Assembly (NCBI RefSeq): GCF_007990715.1
Contig: NZ_BJWY01000053.1
Location: 1-44,692 of the forward strand
DNA length: 44,692 bases
Origin: Nocardia seriolae NBRC 15557
Lineage (GTDB): Bacteria; Actinomycetota; Actinomycetes; Mycobacteriales; Mycobacteriaceae
Direction of reading: 5' to 3'
In this document: positions 24,611 to 33,018 of the stretch, in pieces
Numbering within the stretch: position 1 is the stretch's first letter
Layout of the letters: the number at the start of each line of letters is the position of its first letter
The notes under the pieces: model-generated
What the model was told of the DNA's origin: nothing
Databases searched by the model: none
What the model saw: only the letters and a program-made list of their open reading frames with translations
Made by a program: the position numbers and the translations under genes

Positions 24611-25517
24611 ATGACGACCCGGACCCTGCCGACCTCCGCGATCTTCACCGCGGCCGCGACCCTGACACCGGCCGAGCCGCAGCACTTCGACCTCGCCTTC
24701 GACGCGACCACCCAGCCGTGCCCCTGGCCCAAGGCGTACGGCGGCGACCTGGTGGCGCAGGCCGCGGTGGCGGCCATGCGGTCGGTGACCGACGGCAAGA
24801 CGCTGGACTCGATGCAGAGCTATTTCCTGCGCCCCCGCCGATATCGGCGCGACGATCCGCTACGAGGTCGAAGTGCTGCGCGACGGCCGCGGCTACAGCA
24901 CCCGGCAGGTCCGCGCGTACCAGAACGGGAAGCCGATCTATGTCTGCCTGGCCAACTTCGCGGCCGGTGAGCCGGGCGGAACCTTCCTCGCTGAACCCGA
25001 CTCGACGGTCCCGGATCCCGAGGGGCTGCCCGGTGCGGGGGAGTACCTCCTCGATCGCAGCGGCGGGTCGATGACCGATGAGTCCAAGGAGTACTGGTCC
25101 GCGGGACGCGGTTTCGACATGCGCCACGTCCCCGGCCCGGTGTACCTGCACATCGACGGCGAGCCGGTACCGCACCAGGCGGTGTGGGTGAAACCGTTCG
25201 ACGCGCTGCGGGCAGTCGATGGATTGACCGATGCTCAGCGCGATCTCGCGGCACTGGCCTACGTGTGCGACTACACGATTCTCGAGCCCGTGCTGCGTGT
25301 CCTGGGCCGCCCCTGGGCCGAGCCCGGACTGGTCACCGCGAGCCTCGACCACGCCATGTGGTTTCACCGCCCGATCGTGTTCGACGACTGGCTGCTCTAC
25401 GTGCAAGAGGCGGTCGCCGCCGACTCCGGGCGCGGCCTCGGCCTCGGCCGCTTCTTCACCCGCGACCGTCGTCACGTCGCAACCGTCCTGCAGGAAGGCA
25501 TGATTCGCCCCGCCTGA
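24611..25517 (+). pseudogene. TesB-like acyl-CoA thioesterase II with one frameshift
   Basis: The first frame gives MTTRTLPTSAIF through KAYGGDLVAQA and SMQSYFLRP. From there the homologous protein continues in the next frame as ADIGATIRYEVEVLRDG, then STRQVRAYQNGKPIY, and DHAMWFHRP to the stop at 25517. The break is at the C-run near 24832-24836, where one extra C explains it. Without it the product would be about 302 residues, the normal size for a double-hotdog thioesterase. Next to a salicylyl-CoA hydroxylase it would fit gentisyl-CoA hydrolysis. The frameshift may be real or a sequencing error in the C-run. Confidence 0.78.
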
Positions 25518-25572
25518 CCCCGCCCCCGGCCGGATTTGGCTTCGCCGCGCCGACCTCACATATGGTGCGAAT

Positions 25573-26257
25573 ATGACGGCAGAAACTCCAGCGACGCCCG
25601 GTGGCCGGGACGCTCGCCTGGCCCACTTGATCGTCACCATTTTCGGCCTGTGCGCTCGCGCCGAGGGCAACTGGCTGCCCACCGCGTCGGTGGTCGCCCT
25701 GATGGCCGATCTCGGCGCGGAACCGCAGGCCGTCCGCTCGTCGGTCTCCCGGCTCAAGCGGCGCGGTGTGCTGCTGAGCGCACACCACCGCAAGGCGCCC
25801 GGCTACTCGCTGTCCGAGCCGACCCTCGAGGCCCTCGCCGAGGGTGATGTCCGAATCTTCCAGCACGCCAGGGCATCCGAGGAGGACGGCTGGGTGCTGG
25901 TGGTGTTCTCGGTGCCGGAAGCCGAGCGCGACAAGCGGTATGCCCTCCGGTCGAATCTGACCCGCCTCGGTTTCGGCACCGCCTCCCCGGGCGTGTGGAT
26001 CGCGCCCGGCACCCTCGCCCGCGAGGCTCGGGACACCCTCGAACGCCGCGGCCTCGCCGACTACGTGGACATCTTCACCGGGCAGCACATCGCCTTCGGC
26101 GACCTGCGCGCCAAGATCCCGCAGTGGTGGAACCTGGACGAGCTCACCGACCTGTACACCGATTTCCTCCAGCACTACCGCCCGATGCTCTACCGCGCCG
26201 CCGTCGGCAAACCGACACCGCGCGAAGCCTTCGAGATCTACGTCCCGATGCTTCTCG
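25573..26257 (+). pseudogene. PaaX-family regulator, 3'-truncated
   Basis: About 228 residues of a PaaX-like transcription factor. The winged-helix N-terminus has VVALMADLGAEPQAVRSSVS and RLKRRGVLLS. The central domain has WVLVVFSVPEAERDKRYALR and LGFGTASPGVWIAPG. The frame reaches EAFEIYVPMLLG, after which the family's usual WRRLPYLDPGLP segment should follow. Instead the frame reads on as VDIDVDRGLGQVD, which is the antisense of the lipoprotein gene. Members of this family repress aromatic-CoA (phenylacetyl-CoA type) catabolism, consistent with the hydroxylase and thioesterase upstream. Truncated near 26257. Confidence 0.75.
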
Positions 26258-26865
26258 GCGTCGATATCGATGTCGATCGCGGTCTCGGGCAGGTTGATAC
26301 CGGCGATCCGGCCGTCGAACCGGTGCGCCAGGGCCTTCAGCAACTGCTGGAACCGTTGCTGGACAGCAGGATTCCACTGCATGGCCACCGCGCCGGTCGG
26401 GCCGGAGGTGGGCCCGTTGTCGTCGGTCTGCGCGGCAGTGCCGCCCGCGTATTCCGGATCGGTCAGCACATAGCTCGGCAGTCGTGCCGGCGGCTCGAAG
26501 AAACGGTCCTGAACCTGGACGAACAGCTTCTTGCCCAGTGCCCGCACCTGCCCCAGAACCTGCTCGACAGCCGAGAAGTCGTAGCTCCCCTTCGCCTTCT
26601 CCAACGCCGCCCACGCGACCACGACCTGCACCCCGTCGATATCGGGCCGCTTCAGCAGCGGCGCGGCGTCGGTGTCGAAATCGCCGAGGGAGGTGTAGAG
26701 GTAGTTCACCGCCCGAGCTCGCTCCGGCGCGGCCGTCACGCCGCCCCCGCAGGCAGCCACCCCCATGGCCGCAAGCGCGGTGACGCCAGCCGCGATGAGC
26801 CTGCGCCCTGTCGGCCGCGCGGCTCGCCGCGACCGGTGTGCACTCTCCGAATCGGTCTTTCCCAT
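26258..26865 (-). pseudogene. Secreted lipoprotein with TIM-barrel-like domain, 3'-truncated
   Basis: The product starts MGKTDSESAHRS, has an Arg-rich n-region, a hydrophobic stretch and a lipobox VAAC, so it is a lipoprotein exported across the membrane. The following domain (DIDGVQVVVAWAALEKAKG, YDFSAVEQVLGQVRALGKKL and FVQVQDRFF) looks like the start of a glycoside-hydrolase-type beta/alpha barrel. It breaks off after AGINLPETAIDID, where the truncated PaaX gene begins on the other strand. Only about 200 codons remain. I do not recognise a specific enzyme. Confidence 0.6.
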
Positions 26866-27229
26866 GCTCACCAATGTGGTCGGCGAGTATTGACGAAAAA
26901 TGAGAATCGCGGCGAGCCAGGGGATGAGCCGCCTCGGGTTCGGCTACCCGCGGCGATCGGCAACGGTGCTCGACTCGGTGGCGTCGCCGGAACAGCTGTG
27001 TGGCACATGGGTATACGCCCACAGGGGGCGGATGTCGTCGACCGAGCGGGTTGGGCGGCCAGGCATTGCCGGCCGGTCAGTATGACGGGCCGTTCGGGAT
27101 GCGGCCGGAAGGGAGTGGGCGTTCGGTAGGCGCGAGGGCCTTTGGCTCAGGCGTCGTCGATGCTGATGCCGTCGCGGGCGATTCTCTGGGTGCGCGGCGA
27201 GAAGAATGAAATCGGTCAAAGTAGCCGCG
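26866..27229. other. 364-base stretch without a recognised gene
   Basis: The left end is the leader of the lipoprotein gene. The remainder has only Arg/Gly-rich shadow frames on both strands, and I see no repeat or RNA structure that stands out. Confidence 0.35.
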
Positions 27230-27509
27230 TTGCCCCCGAATCGTCGGATGAGCTGATGGCGTTCCGGATGCTGGAGTACATGGTGGCGATCTGGAATCGC
27301 TATCTGCGGCGTCATCCGCAGGCGCGTCGGCTGCCGGTGGTGATTCCGGTGGTGGTGCACTGCGATCCGGGTGGGCATCGCTGGAGCGCTCCCACCGATC
27401 TGTCCGATCCGTCCGATCTGCTGTGCGTGGGGCCGAAGCGGAGCGGTTGCGGGTGTGGGGTGCGCGGGTGTTGACCGCTTCGGCGTTGGACGAGGTATTC
27501 GCCGAGTAG
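27230..27509 (+). pseudogene. Rpn-family (PD-(D/E)XK) nuclease/transposase remnant
   Basis: One frame reads SSDELMAFRMLEYMVAIWNR and RLPVVIPVVVHCDPG, then HRWSAPTDLSD. This is characteristic of the Rpn 'recombination-promoting nuclease/putative transposase' family. After DPSDLL the frame is lost. The family's C-terminus reappears in another frame as AERLRVWGARVLTASALDEV, then FAE and stop at 27507-27509. The N-terminal catalytic part and the middle are gone. It is a decayed mobile-type gene in the scrambled zone. Confidence 0.65.
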
Positions 27510-27768
27510 CTCCCGGCGCCGGTCCCGCGGAGGGATCGTGCACGTTTCCGGTCCGACCCTGGCTGGTATCAGGTCGGTACTCCGTTCATGGTCGTGGCCT
27601 TGCGTGTTCACGGCGGCGAGGCGGTCCGAAGTCAAGGGGATTCGGGTCAAGGTTCGGTGTGGGTTATCCGCGGGGCGGATACCGGGGAACGGGTCTCCAC
27701 CTCTGTGACGTGCGCGAACAGGCTGTTTCGGGATTGACCGGCGGGGGCGGGTTCCCAAACCTGGGTGC

Positions 27769-28068
27769 ATGAACAAATCGCTCAGTTGCGCGGCGCTGGC
27801 TGCCATGTGCCTGTCGACCGTGGTCTGTTCGGTGTTCGGTTCGGGCGATGCTTCGGCCGAACCGCCGCCCGCCGGGTGCGGGTCCGACTACTCGGTGCCG
27901 CATCAGGTCACCGTCACCTGCGAGCCGGGTGCCGGGGTCGGGCAGCACGCCTGCATCCGATGCCGCGATCTCGGCGGCGTGCTGCACACCCGCATCGGGA
28001 CCACCATCGGCACGAACGGCGGTTGGTCGCGAGCGGTGTGTGCCAGCGGTGAATCCGGTCCGGTCTAG
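27769..28068 (+). CDS. Small secreted cysteine-containing protein
   Basis: A 99-residue protein with a clear Sec signal peptide (about 30 residues: basic start MNKS, hydrophobic core, and a cut near DASA-EPPP). The mature part of about 70 residues has five or so Cys residues (GCGS, VTCEP, ACIRCRD, AVCASG), suggesting disulfides. Family not recognised; similar small secreted proteins are common in mycobacteria and Nocardia. Probably a free gene, as flanking genes are remnants. Confidence 0.6.
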   Translation: MNKSLSCAALAAMCLSTVVCSVFGSGDASAEPPPAGCGSDYSVPHQVTVTCEPGAGVGQHACIRCRDLGGVLHTRIGTTIGTNGGWSRAVCASGESGPV

Positions 28069-28214
28069 TCCGGCGCGGACGCCCTACCCGCGAGCTCTGC
28101 GCTCAGCCTGCCCGGCCGGAATCCGGCCGTGCGCCTTGCCTCGGTGTTCGAGCGAAAGGCTCGGTCCCATGTCTGCAAACCAGGAACGCTCCAGGACGAC
28201 CAAACGCGCTGCGC

Positions 28215-28712
28215 GTGAACGCAAGCGGAGCAAGCGTGGCCGCCGCGGCCTCTACGCGGCTGCTGGCGTTCATGCTGGCCGCCATGTGGGGCAACCGGCA
28301 GGCCCAATGGCTGTCCGGGGAGGAACGCACCGCCCAGACCCGGCAACGCGTCGAAGCCGACGCCCGCGAATGGGCCCGCCGCGCCAGCCTGCTGTACGCC
28401 GAGGCGCGGCTCGAGGACGCCTCGGCCTGGCTGGCGAACTCCGCCTCGCCGAATCGGATTGCGCGGCAATTCATCACCGAATCCCAGGTCCAGTCTCGGC
28501 GACGGCTCATCCGTCGCCGGGCGATCCTGTCCACCATCGCCTTCTGCGCTCTGTTGACGATGCTGCTGGCGGTCTCCGCGGCCCATGACCGTCGGACATC
28601 GGCCGGGCCCGCGCACCGAGAACTGTCGGGCGTCGCGGAAGGCCCTGGCGGAACGGCTCATTCGGTCGTCGAAAGTGGACCCGCCGTGAGCGGGCTCGTT
28701 GTTTCGAGCTGA
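28215..28712 (+). pseudogene. Fragment resembling the linker/membrane region of an nSTAND-type protein
   Basis: The 165-residue frame contains EARLEDASAWLANSASPNRI, then ARQFITESQ, RRRLIRRRAILSTIAF and one hydrophobic helix (ILSTIAFCALLTMLLAVSAA). This order, a helical segment ending in F..ES followed by a basic patch and one membrane helix, is what I know from nSTAND1/WD40 proteins between the NTPase and the propeller. Neither the NTPase nor WD repeats are present. I treat it as a leftover piece, but it could be a small membrane protein in its own right. The GTG start has no good ribosome site. Confidence 0.35.
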
Positions 28713-28716
28713 GGTG

Positions 28717-29820
28717 TCAGCCCCACCAGAAGGCGGTCGCGATGATGACGTACAGGGTCACCAGGGCCGCGCCCTCGAGCCAGTTGGAGTCGCCGTCGAG
28801 GACCACCACGATGGTCACCACCACCGCGAGCAGCAGCGCGACCAGGAGCAGGGGCGGCAGCACCAGGGTGAAGGAGGCGCCCACCAGTGGCGACAGCAGC
28901 ACAAGGGCGGGGGCGACCATCATGGCGATCTGGATGGGGCTCTGCAGGATCACCGACAGGGCGTGGTCGGGCTGGTTGCGGTGGGCCAGTTGGATGCCGA
29001 CCACATTTTCGACCGCGTTGCCCGCAATGGCGACGATGACCAGACCGGCGAACGCCTGCGAGATGTGCAGCGAGTCCATGGCGGGGGTCAGCGCGGCGAC
29101 GAACCAGTCGGACACGAAGGCCGCCGCGACACCGGTGACGGCGAGCATGGCACCTGCCACCCACAGCGGCCAGCGCGCCTGCTCGGCGGACCCGTCGGCC
29201 TCGGGAACTTCGGCGGCTGCGGCGTTTTCGGGCGCGGGACCCTCCTGCTTCTTCAGCGACGCCGGCAGCGACAGCGCGAACAACGCCAGCAGCAGGACCG
29301 AGACCACTATCGACAGACCGCGCTCGTGACCGGCGGCCGGGGTGTGCAACAGCGCGGTCAGCGCCGGAACCACCAGGGCCGCAACGGAAAGCGTCAGCAT
29401 CAGCGAGAGCCTGCGGGCCGCGGCGGAGTCGAAGCGCTGCACGCCGTGGCGCACGCCGCCGGCGACGAAGGCCAAGCCGAGTACCAGCAGCACGTTGGCC
29501 AGGATCGAGCCGACGATGGTGGCCGTGGCGACCTCGTACAGTCCGCTCTTCAAGGCGAAAAGCACCACGAACAGCTCCGGCAGGTTCCCCAGCGCGCTCT
29601 GCACCACTCCGGTCGCGCCCGCTCCCAACCGTTCGCCGACCTGTTCGACGCTGCGGCCCACCAGGCTTGCCAGTAGTGCGAGTGCGGCGCCGGAAGCGAT
29701 GAACGGCACCACCGTTCCGCCGACGTGTGCGTAGTTGGTGACCGCGGCTACCGCCATGAGCGTACCGGCCAGTCCGATGAGTCGCCCGTCCGAGCCCGAG
29801 AAAACCATGGGGATGATCAT
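28717..29820 (-). CDS. CaCA-family calcium/proton (or cation) exchanger
   Basis: A 367-residue membrane protein with two inverted halves. Each half holds the conserved alpha repeat: GNLPELFVVLFALKSG in the first and GNAVENVVGIQLAHRN in the second. The acidic residues in these repeats bind the cation. An acidic loop (PAPENAAAAEVPEADGSAEQ) separates the halves. Layout fits ChaA/Vcx1-like Ca2+/H+ antiporters. The ATG at 29820 was chosen since the frame upstream is Arg-rich and non-conserved. It is divergent from the hypothetical gene starting at 29932. Confidence 0.88.
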   Translation of the reverse strand: MIIPMVFSGSDGRLIGLAGTLMAVAAVTNYAHVGGTVVPFIASGAALALLASLVGRSVEQVGERLGAGATGVVQSALGNLPELFVVLFALKSGLYEVATATIVGSILANVLLVLGLAFVAGGVRHGVQRFDSAAARRLSLMLTLSVAALVVPALTALLHTPAAGHERGLSIVVSVLLLALFALSLPASLKKQEGPAPENAAAAEVPEADGSAEQARWPLWVAGAMLAVTGVAAAFVSDWFVAALTPAMDSLHISQAFAGLVIVAIAGNAVENVVGIQLAHRNQPDHALSVILQSPIQIAMMVAPALVLLSPLVGASFTLVLPPLLLVALLLAVVVTIVVVLDGDSNWLEGAALVTLYVIIATAFWWG

Positions 29821-29931
29821 CCCCTGCCGCGACCGTTTGTGTCCGCCCCGGCGCGCGATGATTGGTGAGAATCGAGGGGTCGGCGGCTGGAATCGGTGCG
29901 ATGTGTGGAGACAGCGGAATGTCAGGTCGAG

Positions 29932-30315
29932 ATGACGACGGCGCGTGAGGTTCCCGATCCGTGGTCGGGTCATCGGGGCGCCGCGCATTGGGTCCCCTCA
30001 CGCGGTGTGGCCAACGGGTTGTCCGGCCACGGCTGGGGAGTGCTCGCCGACCTGGACGAATCACAGATCTACCGGGTCCTTTTCGCGTTGACCGACGAGG
30101 GAATCGCGGCCTACGTGCTGCCGGTGCGCACCACGGTGCTCGAGCCCGGCGACCCGGATGTGGTGTGGCGGCTCTGGGTCGACCTCTCGCGGTTTCGCGC
30201 GGCGGAGGATCTGCTGATGGAATTGCTGCGTTACGGCCGTTCCCGGCGTTCGCCGCAACCCGCCCCGGGGCGCCGCCGCCGTCGGCGCGTGCCCCTGGTT
30301 CGCAAGTCGCGGTGA
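29932..30315 (+). CDS. Hypothetical protein, 127 residues
   Basis: Starting at ATG 29932 the protein has a conserved-looking core (GWGVLADLDESQIYRVLFAL, then AAYVLPVR and VDLSRFRAAEDLLMELLR) and ends in an Arg-rich tail (RRRRRRVPLVRKSR). The core looks like a small alpha/beta fold; the basic tail could bind nucleic acid or membrane. Family not recognised. Confidence 0.6.
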   Translation: MTTAREVPDPWSGHRGAAHWVPSRGVANGLSGHGWGVLADLDESQIYRVLFALTDEGIAAYVLPVRTTVLEPGDPDVVWRLWVDLSRFRAAEDLLMELLRYGRSRRSPQPAPGRRRRRRVPLVRKSR

Positions 30316-30364
30316 GAACCGGTCGATGATTCACCGGAATCCGTCGCCCCCCGGCGGAATCCAC

Positions 30365-31342
30365 TCAGACGGCGACGGGCAGGTACCGGCCCGTATTGCG
30401 ATGCGTGTCGTGGGCCCGGGTGAGCAGGCGGGTGAGGGCGTCGGCGACGCGCCCCGGCTGCTCCATGATCACCGAGTGGCCCGCGCCCTCGACCAGCACC
30501 AGATCCGAGTAGTCGACCGCGGCGGCCATGGCGATGGAATGCGTTGGCGGAGTGATCGAGTCGGTGGAGCCGCACAGGATCAGGGTCGGGATCGCGGAGA
30601 GGGTCGCGAGGGCGTCGGTGCGGTCGTAGGTCGTGAAGGCTTCGAGGAAGGCGGCCATGGTAACGATCGGTGTCTGGTTGTGCATGGCGTTGGCGAGGGT
30701 GAGCAGGCGGGGGCCGAACGTGTGGTCGCCGCGGCGGGCGCGGTGGACGATCGGCGCGAAGGCCCGCCCCGCCAGCAGCTTCGCGTGATGCATGCGGCCC
30801 GGGGCGTGGTGGACGGCGGCTCGGAACAGCGAGATGAGCGGGTGGCGCAGGAAGCGGCCGAGGCCGTCCTCGGTGAGGCTGCTGGCGGCGGTCGCGATGA
30901 GGCCGATACCCGTGATGCGCGAGCCGATCTCGTGCGGGTGGCGGCTGACGTAGGTGAGCACGCTCATGCCGCCCATCGAATGGCCGACCAGAATGACCGG
31001 TCCGGTGGGGGCCACGGCCTCGAGAACCGCGTGCAGGTCGTCGGCGAGCTGGGCGAGGGTGTAGGTGCGGCGATCCGCGAGGGCGGACCTGCCGTGGCCG
31101 CGGTGGTCGTAGCAGACGATCCGGGCGTCCGGGTATCGCTTCAGCAGTGCGCTGCGGACCGCGGTCCAGGATTCGCTGCGGCCGCAATGCCCGTGCGACA
31201 GCACGACCGTCAGCCGGGCCCGCCGGGGCCCGTGGATCCGGACCTCGAGCGCCACGCCGTCGGCAGTATGGACCGTGGACCTCGAGGACGCCGAGGCGGC
31301 GCGCGAGTGCGCCGAGGTGGCGAGGCTGCTCACGGTGGACAT
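30365..31342 (-). CDS. Alpha/beta hydrolase
   Basis: The 325-residue enzyme has the nucleophile elbow LVGHSMGGMSVL (Ser). The acid is in LCGSTDSITPP and the catalytic His in VEGAGHSVIMEQP, with an oxyanion-type HGHCG turn in VVLSHGHCGRSE. A lid-like helical insert lies around the HHAPGRMHHAKLL segment. It is a typical mycolata esterase/lipase-like hydrolase; the substrate is unknown. The start ATG at 31342 was chosen because the upstream frame is not protein-like. Confidence 0.87.
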   Translation of the reverse strand: MSTVSSLATSAHSRAASASSRSTVHTADGVALEVRIHGPRRARLTVVLSHGHCGRSESWTAVRSALLKRYPDARIVCYDHRGHGRSALADRRTYTLAQLADDLHAVLEAVAPTGPVILVGHSMGGMSVLTYVSRHPHEIGSRITGIGLIATAASSLTEDGLGRFLRHPLISLFRAAVHHAPGRMHHAKLLAGRAFAPIVHRARRGDHTFGPRLLTLANAMHNQTPIVTMAAFLEAFTTYDRTDALATLSAIPTLILCGSTDSITPPTHSIAMAAAVDYSDLVLVEGAGHSVIMEQPGRVADALTRLLTRAHDTHRNTGRYLPVAV

Positions 31343-31478
31343 CGGCGCTCCGGTTCTGATCGGCGGGACGAGTCCAACTATTCGCCGCCCGATCCGCCGA
31401 CAGCAGGTGCCCGTGGACTGGAGACCGCCTCCCAAGGTGGACGCAATTTCCACCAAGGTATTACCGACCGTCGCGGTA

Positions 31479-31634
31479 TTACCGGTCGTCTTCGCGGTCT
31501 TCGGGAGATCGGAAGCCCGACAGCGTGGGATTCGGCCGATTCCGCCGGTAGCGGCCGTCCATCCAGAAGCTGATAGTGCCCCAGGCCCCGAGGCCGCCGA
31601 GTACCACGACGATGAGAACGATCACGGTGTCCAT
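31479..31634 (-). CDS. Small single-pass membrane protein, 51 residues
   Basis: A short frame reading MDTVIVLIVVVLGGLGAWGT, then SFWMDGRYRRN and ending in SPEDREDDR. One membrane helix (about 3-24) is followed by a basic then acidic tail. It starts 5 bases after the stop of the gene at 31640-32053 on the same strand, so the two form an operon. Codon use matches real genes. No family recognised. Confidence 0.55.
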   Translation of the reverse strand: MDTVIVLIVVVLGGLGAWGTISFWMDGRYRRNRPNPTLSGFRSPEDREDDR

Positions 31635-31639
31635 CGAAA

Positions 31640-32053
31640 TCACGCTCCCCGCTCGGAAATCGTGACCAAGGCCCGGGAGTCCTCGGCGAGGACCGCGGCG
31701 CGCACATCCTTCATGAATCTCCGGTAGAGGACGTATCCGTTCATGGTCTTCGGTGAGATCGGGATGAACATGTAGGTCTGCTGGGTCGTCTTGTAGGTGT
31801 CTATGTGACTGCGGCCCGAGGATCCGGTGGCGGTGTCGTGGATGGTCACATGGAAGGTGAGCAACTCGTAGAAGCCGGCCATGCTGCGCACCGAGAAGTT
31901 CGTCCGGCCGCGGTCGGCGCCTTCGAAACGCACCGTGCCGAGCAGAGTCTTGGTGGAATCGCCGACGTGCTTGGTGATTTCGGCGAATCGATCTGCCGAG
32001 AGCCGAGTTTCGATCGAGAAGTGGGAATCCGCGTACTTGTGTTTGCGGGACAT
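31640..32053 (-). CDS. Hypothetical protein, 137 residues
   Basis: The product starts MSRKHKYADSHF and has a beta-rich pattern (LLGTVRFEGADRGRTNFSVR, then FYELLTFHVTIHD and QTYMFIPISPKTMNGY), ending in a C-terminal helix. It looks like a compact soluble domain of a family conserved among mycolata, but I cannot name it. It is followed after 5 bases by the small membrane protein, suggesting the two act together. Confidence 0.6.
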   Translation of the reverse strand: MSRKHKYADSHFSIETRLSADRFAEITKHVGDSTKTLLGTVRFEGADRGRTNFSVRSMAGFYELLTFHVTIHDTATGSSGRSHIDTYKTTQQTYMFIPISPKTMNGYVLYRRFMKDVRAAVLAEDSRALVTISERGA

Positions 32054-32244
32054 GGGAACTCCAAAGAGTATCAATTTCGTTAGCTGGTATGGCTGTCGCT
32101 CCTGGGAGCGGTTCGGCCGACTTTACGCGTGGTGGGTGAATTAGTCTGCGTTACCAGGTGATTCGGGAACTTTGGTCCCGGCCTTCACTGTTTTTCGCCG
32201 ATATAGCCACCTAATAGCAGACCGTCCAGATCGGAAATGGGCGG

Positions 32245-32751
32245 TTATCGTTTGAACGGGAGTAGAACTCCGGCGCGGGTTCCCGGTCGGATATCGGCTG
32301 CTGCGTGGCGCACGAAGCGTTCGATCTGGTCGCCGGCGTCGATTCCGCGCTTTCGACGTTCGTCGGCGTCGTCGGCGCGATGGATACGGTCGGTGTCCTC
32401 GACGATCCGGGTGGCGATGATGCGCAGTTCCGGGTCGTCGGTGAGGACGTGCAGCAGGGCCAGTGCCTCGAAAAGCGTTGCCCGGCATTGATGCGACTCG
32501 CGCACGGCGGCCAGTGTCGCGCTGCTGCCGGGCGCTTCGGCCTGCCGATGCCAGCGGGTCAGCTCGCTGAGCCGGTAGCGGATGGCGGCGCCGGCGAATC
32601 TGCTGTACGCGTCCAGCCGCTCCTGCCGGTCGCGTTCGGCCCGCTGCAGGGCGGTCGCGCGGTCGGCGACGGCGCGCTGCATATAGAAGGTCAGCAGCGA
32701 ACCGAGCAGGGTCGCCGCCACCCCGACGACGGTGGTCCACAGCGCGGTCAT
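32245..32751 (-). CDS. Membrane-anchored coiled-coil hypothetical protein
   Basis: The 168-residue protein begins with a membrane helix (TALWTTVVGVAATLLGSLLT). It continues as a long charged, mostly alpha-helical cytoplasmic part (AERDRQERLDAYSRFAGAAI, then ESHQCRATLFEALALLHVL). This N-anchor plus helical bundle type is frequent in Streptomyces and Nocardia genomes without known function. It is divergent from the regulator at 33019, with about 270 bases between. Confidence 0.6.
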   Translation of the reverse strand: MTALWTTVVGVAATLLGSLLTFYMQRAVADRATALQRAERDRQERLDAYSRFAGAAIRYRLSELTRWHRQAEAPGSSATLAAVRESHQCRATLFEALALLHVLTDDPELRIIATRIVEDTDRIHRADDADERRKRGIDAGDQIERFVRHAAADIRPGTRAGVLLPFKR

Positions 32752-33018
32752 CGGCCCGCGAGCAGGTCGATCGACCCCTCGAACCCGGACGAATCCCGTT
32801 GGACCGTACCGGATTTCACAATCGACCTGCTCTGGGTGGGTGGACCGGGCGTAGGGTGCTCCACGAATCCTCGATTCGGCCTGTTCGTCACGACTTCGGA
32901 TCAATGAGACAGTCCGGGGGACGTTGTGCGACCGATCCTCGGGCAGGTTCGGACAACGTCGTACGGCTCGGCACGATCGAATCCGGCTACCGTGGCGACG
33001 GGACGGAGGGAGGCGAGT

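Noticed and set aside
22063..24798. A 911-codon open frame on the minus strand
   Set aside because: Only its last 226 codons are esterase; the rest is the antisense of the hydroxylase and thioesterase genes.
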